DNA from: Bidens hawaiensis
Taxonomy: Eukaryota; Streptophyta; Magnoliopsida; Asterales; Asteraceae
DNA: 64,000 nt
Reading direction: 5' to 3'
Assembly: GCA_021521415.1 (NCBI GenBank)
Contig: JAIQDT010005015.1
Location: 62,001 to 126,000 of the forward strand
The position numbers were made by a program, and so were the translations under genes. Positions 57,809 to 64,000 of the stretch are shown piece after piece. Below the pieces are notes generated by a model, which saw only the letters and a program-made list of their open reading frames with translations, had not been told where the DNA came from and made no database searches. Numbering within the stretch: position 1 is the first letter of the stretch; every line of letters starts with the position of its first letter.

Positions 57809-59854
57809 TGTAACACCCCGACCAAAGGCGGATTTTACATCGGGGCGCCACATATTGTTTCATTACTCGTGACACTATTGGGTGTCAATATTTAATAAAT
57901 ACGTTCATTCGCGCACTGCAGGGTAAACACAAGATAACATAAAACATCATAAATCAATATATTATAAATTATAATATTCGAACAGCAAAAAAAACTTGTC
58001 TTGATACATTTTAATCTAGGTCCAAAATAAAGAAACTTCCTATGTGTCCACAAGCTCCAAAACAGCTACTGCAAACCTGAACATGTGTTAAAATAAACGT
58101 CAAACACTTGCGTGTTGGTGAGAAATCAAGTTTAATACAATACATAGATAACAATAAAATCTGCGCGCAACATGTGTATGTCTGGTTTTCAACAAGGGTG
58201 TAATCTGATCGGGACCAACTCTAAGATTCATAAGACTGCCAGTGCTCACAATTGAGCTCACAAACAAGACTAACTGTGCATGTGTAAACAAAAGAGAAAA
58301 TCATAAACGATAGTTCTCCCGTGTTCATCTAATGGTACCATGAAAACTGCGGAATAGACCGACAAGACGGTTAATGATCCACACATACAAATAAACAGCC
58401 AAGTCTACGTCCTCAACACATGGGATACTGCGCGACTAAAGTTCATAAACAGTTTAAGACTCTAAGTATGAACACATGAACATCCCAAAACATTAAAAGC
58501 AAAAAGGGATTAGGTACGAGATTACTCACTTGATAAACGATGCGGTGTAAGATAAAGCAAGAACCAACTTTAAACAAGCACAAGTTAACCTATAAATAAG
58601 ATTATTGTTTTAATGATTGGTTTTAAGTCTTGATCATAAGTTAGCATAATTAATAAGTAAATTATATATATAATATATTACCGGAAAAAGCAGGGCAGAA
58701 CAGGGAGGAAGACGGAGGCAGAGAGGGAGGCGGCAGAGAGAGCAAGGAGCAAGAGAACAGGAGAGATTAAGTGTTTTGTGTGTGTAGTGTAAAGAAAATA
58801 ACATTATTATTTATAGAGAAACCCTAGGGAACACAATCCCTAGAAAAAGGGGAAAAGATCTCAAAAAGTAAAAGATTCTAAAAGCAAAAGATATGGAAAG
58901 ATATGGCAGCTGCAGAGGCAAGATAAAGCTGTCAGGGAACAGTAAAAAGGCATGGGCGGATCAGATAAAGGTACAGGTCAAGCATGGCAAAAGCAGATCT
59001 CAAAAGATTATGTCAGTCACTTTATCTGTCAACCAATGGGGTTGGTGCGCATGCTGCGCCGAAAGTAACTTTTCAGACATAAAGCAGATTAGGTCAACAG
59101 CTCAAAAGATAAGACAACACAAAAGCAAACGGCTAGATTAAACAGAAGAAAACTCAAAGGGTTCAGCGCGAGAAGGCTAAGGCGCGAAGGCAGACACAGA
59201 AGGTCAAGAGAGCGCGAGCGCGAAGGCAGACAGAACTATCCTTAACGCGTCGCGGAAAGAACTACATTTCTAAGCGCGCCGCGGGAAGAATCACATTTCT
59301 TAGCGCGCCGCGGGAGGAACTAAAATTCCTAGCGCGCCGCGGGAAGAACTATAATTCTTCGCGCGTCGAGGGATGAACTACGATTCTTAGCGCGCTGCGA
59401 GAAGAACTACAAATCCTTAGCGCGTCGCGGGAAGAACTTCCGTCCTTCGCGCACTGCGAGAAGAATTACAATTCTTAACGTGCTGCGAGAAGAGTTCGTC
59501 TCGCGAATCGCTGAAACAGGTGGTCTTCACGCAGGATTCCTTGTAAGGAGTCTGGCGCGTGGAGCTGCGCAGACAACCTTAGGCGGGAAGGAACAAAGGA
59601 CAAGCAAAGAGTTAGAAGAAAAAGAGGGAAACAAGGCTTAAGGGCGGGACGGCGACAAGAGGGAAAAGAAGGCGGAAAGAGAGAAGGAGAGGGACGGGAC
59701 GGCGGAAAGAAAGAGAGAGAAAGAGGCGGGAAGGAAAATATATATTATTATTAAAAGTAAAGTATAAGCATAAATAAATACTAAATCATAAAAGAAAGAG
59801 ATCGGGTCAGAGAAACGGGTACCTGGGTCGGGTCGGATCAGGGCAGATGTCACA
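57809..59854 (-). repeat. 5' LTR of the chromovirus
   Basis: 2,046 bp, same ends as the other LTR. Differences seen: GGTGTC/GGTGTT near 57887, a one-A difference near 57987, a 4-base TTTG loss near 58466, GGCAGAG/GGCATAG near 58718, TTCT/TTCC near 58877, and ACATAA/ACGTAA near 59078. Confidence 0.9.
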
Positions 59855-59859
59855 ATAAG

Positions 59860-60033
59860 CACAAGCGAAGTTAAGGAAGCGAAGTTAAGAAGCGGAGATA
59901 AGCACAACCGAAGTTATGATAACTTCGCTATTTGAACACTGTTTAAAAATAAAAAAAAATAAATACTTTCTTTGTATTTCGAGTCGTGTTTCTTTCAACT
60001 ATTACTTCAATAAACATTACAGAACTGGTAAAA
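59860..60033 (+). other. copia-2 leader, second part
   Basis: Continues 50448 across the chromovirus insertion. It contains about five GCGAAGTT-type motifs, then an A-rich stretch before the gag ATG. Confidence 0.6.
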
Positions 60034-62625
60034 ATGGAGGTTGAAGCCGGTTCAGCAACTAAAGCTCCAAAAATGCTTAAGGGTACCGATTTCGTTGCAT
60101 GGAAAGATCGGTTTGAACAGTATGTGAAGTATCAAGTTGCTAAGATGTGGGTTTGCATTCAAGATGGATACATTCCACCAACATCCTTGTTTGAAGGTCG
60201 TGAACAAATTAAGAAGTACAGTAAGATGGAAGAGGAGGAAAAGAAAATGTATGAGGCAGAGAGTAAAGCTCATGCAGCAATAACAATGGCTCTTCCACAA
60301 GAGATTCTTCATACCTTCAAGAAGTACAAAACTGCTAGAAAGCTATGGGAAGCACTAGAAAATCGATATGAAGTTAATGTGTGGATACGTGCTTCCAAGA
60401 CAAAGCTGCTAAAAACCCAATTCTCTGTATTAAAGTATTTGAAAAATGAATCACTTGACGATATCATCACAAGATATTATCACTTGATGACCGAACTTAG
60501 TAATTACTCCATTGAATACAAGGAAGAAGAGATAGTAGAGAAACTCCTTGATGCTCTTCCACCGAAATGGGAAATGTACACTGTTCTGATGAGAGAAGAT
60601 AAAGACTTTACCAAGATTGATTTGGAGACAGTGGTCAATAAGTTACGAAATTTTGAACTTAACATGGTTCGGAAGGAGACACCAACTGATCAGGTTCAGG
60701 ATCCGGGAATGTATGGTGCGAAAGTAACTCCAAGCTCAAGTTCAAAATTAGAATCATCTGCCTATTACTCAAAGGGAGAATCAAACTCAAACTCAACTCG
60801 CGATGGTCATGTGATTCTCAATATGGATGGCGACGTATGTTTCGTAGCTGGAGGTAGTAATTCTTCAAAACCTCAAGCCACAACTGGAAATTTCTTGTCA
60901 AATGTTCCAAGCTATAACTACTCACAGATGCCCATGAGTGTTAAATCAGCTGAACAACAGTTTGCTCTCTATGCATCCTTCATTGCATCTTATGAGAACT
61001 ACATCAAAGGTAAAATAGTCGACCCTGCAACTTTGGATGAAGACTATGATCAGATTGATGCTGATGATTTGGAAGAGATGGACCTGCAGTGGCAGATGGC
61101 TATGATAGTAAGAAGGGTAAAGAGATCATGAAGAAAACGGGTAGAAAGTTCGTTGGAGAAAGACCAGGGTTTGATAAATCAAAGGTTCGATGTTACAACT
61201 GTCAACAAAATGGTCACTTTGCTAAGGAATGTACAAATGAGAGAGTCGAACGAAGTCAGAACAGGCCTGCACAACAGAATGGGGGAGGTAGTGAGAATAG
61301 GGCTATGGTATCTAGACAGAATGGTGGATATAACTGGAATATACAAGTTAAGGAAGTGTTCGAACAGGCTAATTTGGTAAACATCAAAACTGGAGGAAGT
61401 GAGAAGGAGACGGGAGAAAATCAAGCATATATGGCAGAAGTGAATGATCAGCTCTCTGAGGTAAGTTCTGAACTTCATTGTATACAATGTGAAAATCTGT
61501 CTGAACAATTGAAAACAATAACTGATCAGTTTGTTAGTTTGGACACACAATTTAAAACCTTAAAAGAAGATCATCACTATACTAAAACTAGAGAAAACAG
61601 TTACACGGTAAAAATAAAAGCTAGTGAAAAGGATATCAGAAGTCTTAAAGCCAGTCTAGCTGAAAAAATACAAGTAATTGATCTTAGTTATGAAGTGTTA
61701 GAAGAAAAAAACCAAACTAATTGCTGAAAAAGATAAACAGATAGCTGATTACCAGGTAAAAGTGGTGGAACTAAACAGAAAAGTTGAACAATTTAGAAAT
61801 TCATCAGCAATGCTAGATCACATCATAAGTGTTCAACGTTCCCCGGTTAACAAAGGGGGAATTGGATTTTCTGAAGTTCCACCACTGTATAACAATAACT
61901 ATACTTATAATCCTAGTAATCAGCAATCTGCAAATGTTGAGATTAGTCAGACAGTTCCAATCAAAATTTCTACTAAAGAACCTGAAGTTAATAAGAGCGA
62001 GACGAGCAAGTCAAGTTCTAACGTTGCGATCTCTGTACCTAGCTCTGTCTCATCAAATTCGGACAAGTCATCCGAATTGGGTGAGATAAAAGAAGAGGTA
62101 GTGTTACTAAAACGTGGGGAGGAATATAAGCCCGATAAAAAGAATTCTGTCCCACCATATGTTAGACAAATGGGTAGTAATGCAACCTCGACATCTGCAA
62201 CAACTGTTGAGACGAAAGTTGAAAACAGAAGTTGTTTCAGATGCAATCAAGTAGGACACCTTATTGCTGATTTTCCTCTAAACCAGAGAAAATTTAGAGG
62301 TATGAGGCCTCCGAAAACTGAGAATACAACGAATATTAATTATGATACTGGTAAGAATGCGAACACACCAAATTTCAGACATTGGACTAATCCAAGATTT
62401 CAAAGAAATCGGTCTCATTTTTTCCCAGTTAACTACCAAACCAACAATTATAATTCAGTTAATTCACTAAGGTTTGGATGGCCTCATAGCCAATCCTCTA
62501 GAAGGTTTCCTTTCAGAATTTACAGAAATCATCCTCAAACTGACTTTGGGCAACCAAAGTACTGGATGCCGGTCAACAGATTTAATCGACCCAAGACCAG
62601 TAGGTCTTGGGTCCCCAGATTTTAA
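60034..62625 (+). pseudogene. copia-2 gag, with two frameshifts
   Basis: The ATG at 60034 begins MEVEAGSATKAPKML. The capsid part (UBN2-like) has WKDRFEQYVKYQVAKMWVCI, KTARKLWEALENRYEV and EIVEKLLDALPPKWEMY. A frameshift near 61100 separates it from 61089-61727, which has a good zinc knuckle CYNCQQNGHFAKEC (near 61191-61233) and a coiled coil. A second shift in an A run near 61710 leads to 61762-62625, a Ser/Asn-rich tail with a second knuckle CFRCNQVGHLIADF in which the last Cys is Phe. A long gag with coiled coil between knuckles is seen in several plant copia families; I do not assign a lineage. Confidence 0.75.
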
Positions 62626-62639
62626 TCTATTTCTTTAAT

Positions 62640-64000
62640 TGTGCAGGAACAGTCAAACAGGGCTGTAAACAATATGTGGGTTGTTGACAGTGGCTGTTCC
62701 CGGCACATGACTGGTAACAAGAAATTGTTACGTGACTGGAAATCTGTTCAAGGATGAAGGGTTAGTTTCGCTGGAGAGAGTGGAGGTAGAATCACTGGTG
62801 TTGGAACTGTGACTAATGGAAGAATGAAGTTAGAGAAGGTGAATTTTGTGGAAGAGTTGAAGCATAACTTGTTGAGTGTGTCTCAAATTTGTGACAAAGA
62901 ATACACGGTGCATTTTACTAAAAATGAGGCAATCGTTCTTTATCCTGGTTTCAAGATACCAGAGGCCTGGGTGGTGATGAGAGCTCCAAGAGAAAAGAAC
63001 ACGTATGTAATGGATATGAGGTCAACTGATATGACAACAGAAGAGTCATGTCTTCTGTCAAAGGCAACTGAGTCTGAGTCAAAGTTATGGCATCAAAGAA
63101 TGGGACATATACATCTTCGCAAAATGAATTACATTGTCAAGAATGGGCTGGTGCTTGGAGTTCCCTTGAAGAATTTTTACTTTGAAGATCAATGCTTGTC
63201 GTGCAAGAAGGGAAAGCAACACAAAAAACCTCATCACTCCAAGAAGGTTAACTCAATTGCCAGTACCCTAGACCTACTTCACATGGATCTCTTTGGTCCC
63301 GTGAATGAAAATAGTCTAGGTGGAACGTCATACTGCTTGGTTGTAACCGATGATTACTCTCGATACTCTTGGGTATACTTTCTGAAGGAAAAAATATGAG
63401 ACAGTTCAGTTGGTAATTAACTTGATTACCAAGGTTGAAAATATTGTTGGGAGAAAGGTTAAGTACATCAGGAGTGATAATCGTACATAATTCAAGAACT
63501 ATCAGATGGAGATGTTCTGCTTACAGAAAGGGATAGAACATCAGTACAGCGCCCCGTATACTCCGCAACAAAATTGGGTAGCGGAGAGGAAGAATAGAAC
63601 GCTAATCGAAGGAGCCAGAACCATGCTGGCAGATGCTAAACTTCCCGTGGTGTTCTGGGCTGAGGCTGTTGCCACAGGCTGTTATATCCTTAATCGTGTT
63701 TTAACTGTTAAAAAATTAAATAAAACTTGTTATGAACTTATGCATGGTAGAAAGCCAAACTTGAATGGTCTCGAACCTTTCGGGTCCCCATGTTCGATAT
63801 TAAAGACAAACTCAAAATTTGGTGAGATAGCCGACGAAGGTATTTTAGTCGGATATGTTGTTAGGACACCCAACAGAAGAGTCTTTAATTTATCGAATAG
63901 CAAGGTTGAAGTGGTATGTATCACTGACATTACGAGTTACAAATTACCAAGGCCTAGCATGGGACCCGCTGAAGCTTTCGACTATGACAAACTATTCAAA
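62640..64000 (+). pseudogene. copia-2 protease and integrase, broken, runs off the window
   Basis: Protease: WVVDSGCSRHMTGNKKLL (about 62675-62730), the aspartic protease start, then a TGA at 62757-62759. The GAG-pre-integrase part has KLWHQRMGHIHLRKMNYIV and CLSCKKGKQHKKPH, the zinc-binding H/H/C/C set. Integrase core: LLHMDLFGPV (first Asp near 63285), DDYSRYSWVYFLKEK, a frameshift near 63397, IRSDN (second Asp near 63475), a TAA near 63488, then AERKNRTLIEGARTML with the Glu near 63580. The frame stays open to the window edge (FGEIADEGILVGYV, LPRPSMGPAEAFDYDKLFK). RT and RNase H would lie beyond. At least three lesions mean it is not functional. Confidence 0.78.

Larger units (their letters stand above)
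50454..59854 (-). mobile_element. nearly intact Ty3/gypsy chromovirus (Tekay/Del-like), 9.4 kb
   Basis: ATAAG flanks both sides (50449-50453, 59855-59859). LTRs (50454-52502 and 57809-59854) differ by about five substitutions and two small indels by eye. Minus-strand order is LTR, primer site, leader repeats, gag-protease-RT frame, RNase H-integrase-chromodomain frame, polypurine tract, LTR. The C-terminal chromodomain-like segment and domain order place it in the chromoviruses, most like Tekay/Del. One frameshift at the RT/RNase H junction (near 54390) is the only clear lesion. It sits in the leader of copia-2. Confidence 0.9.

Overview
The window is nuclear DNA from a flowering plant and is almost wholly built of nested transposable elements. 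Plant Ty3/gypsy and Ty1/copia proteins, tRNA-iMet primer sites, a CACTA element with a Ptta/En/Spm (TNPA-like) gene, GT-AG introns and non-autonomous hAT, Harbinger-like and Mutator-like elements all say dicot. The mix of lineage-style ORFs looks like Asteraceae to me, but that is an impression from family resemblance and not a search result. I see no rRNA, tRNA, CRISPR or prokaryotic features.

Layout. 1-3433: start of a minus-strand LTR retrotransposon (gag-like coding end, primer site, 2.6-kb 5' LTR). 4513-30280: a 25.8-kb CACTA transposon with an 18-bp perfect terminal inverted repeat, AGA/AGA target duplication and long subterminal repeat arrays. Inside it are a PB1-like gene, a tandem LTR-internal-LTR-internal-LTR array of a short non-autonomous retroelement, a truncated copia-like element with a very long decayed ORF, two small unknown genes, a decayed Ulp1-like (C48) peptidase gene, a three-B3-domain gene and a TNPA-like gene with a run of duplicated mini-exons. 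No CACTA catalytic transposase (TNPD) is visible. 30313-31123: Harbinger-like non-autonomous element. 32160-33222: hAT-like non-autonomous element with a perfect 8-bp target duplication. About 33300-46440: a 5'-truncated minus-strand Ty3/gypsy element of Tat type (dual RNase H) with two diverged ORFs on the opposite strand, each with its own TATA box; its integrase is split by a 2.2-kb solo LTR. 46809-47247: solo copia LTR. 47353-47984: Mutator-like MITE. 48093-64000: a three-level nest in which copia-1 is interrupted by copia-2, and copia-2 by a young, nearly intact Ty3/gypsy chromovirus (50454-59854).

How it fits together. Most coding regions are broken by stops and frameshifts. The best preserved is the 9.4-kb chromovirus, with near-identical LTRs and one visible frameshift. 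The most unusual object is the CACTA element: it pairs a TNPA-like protein, which in En/Spm binds subterminal repeats, with a protease-like gene and a B3 DNA-binding-type gene, all bounded by ends full of a short GTGTGGCTA-type motif. I infer a large composite element that would need catalytic transposase in trans. Coordinates of LTR ends and splice sites were read by eye.
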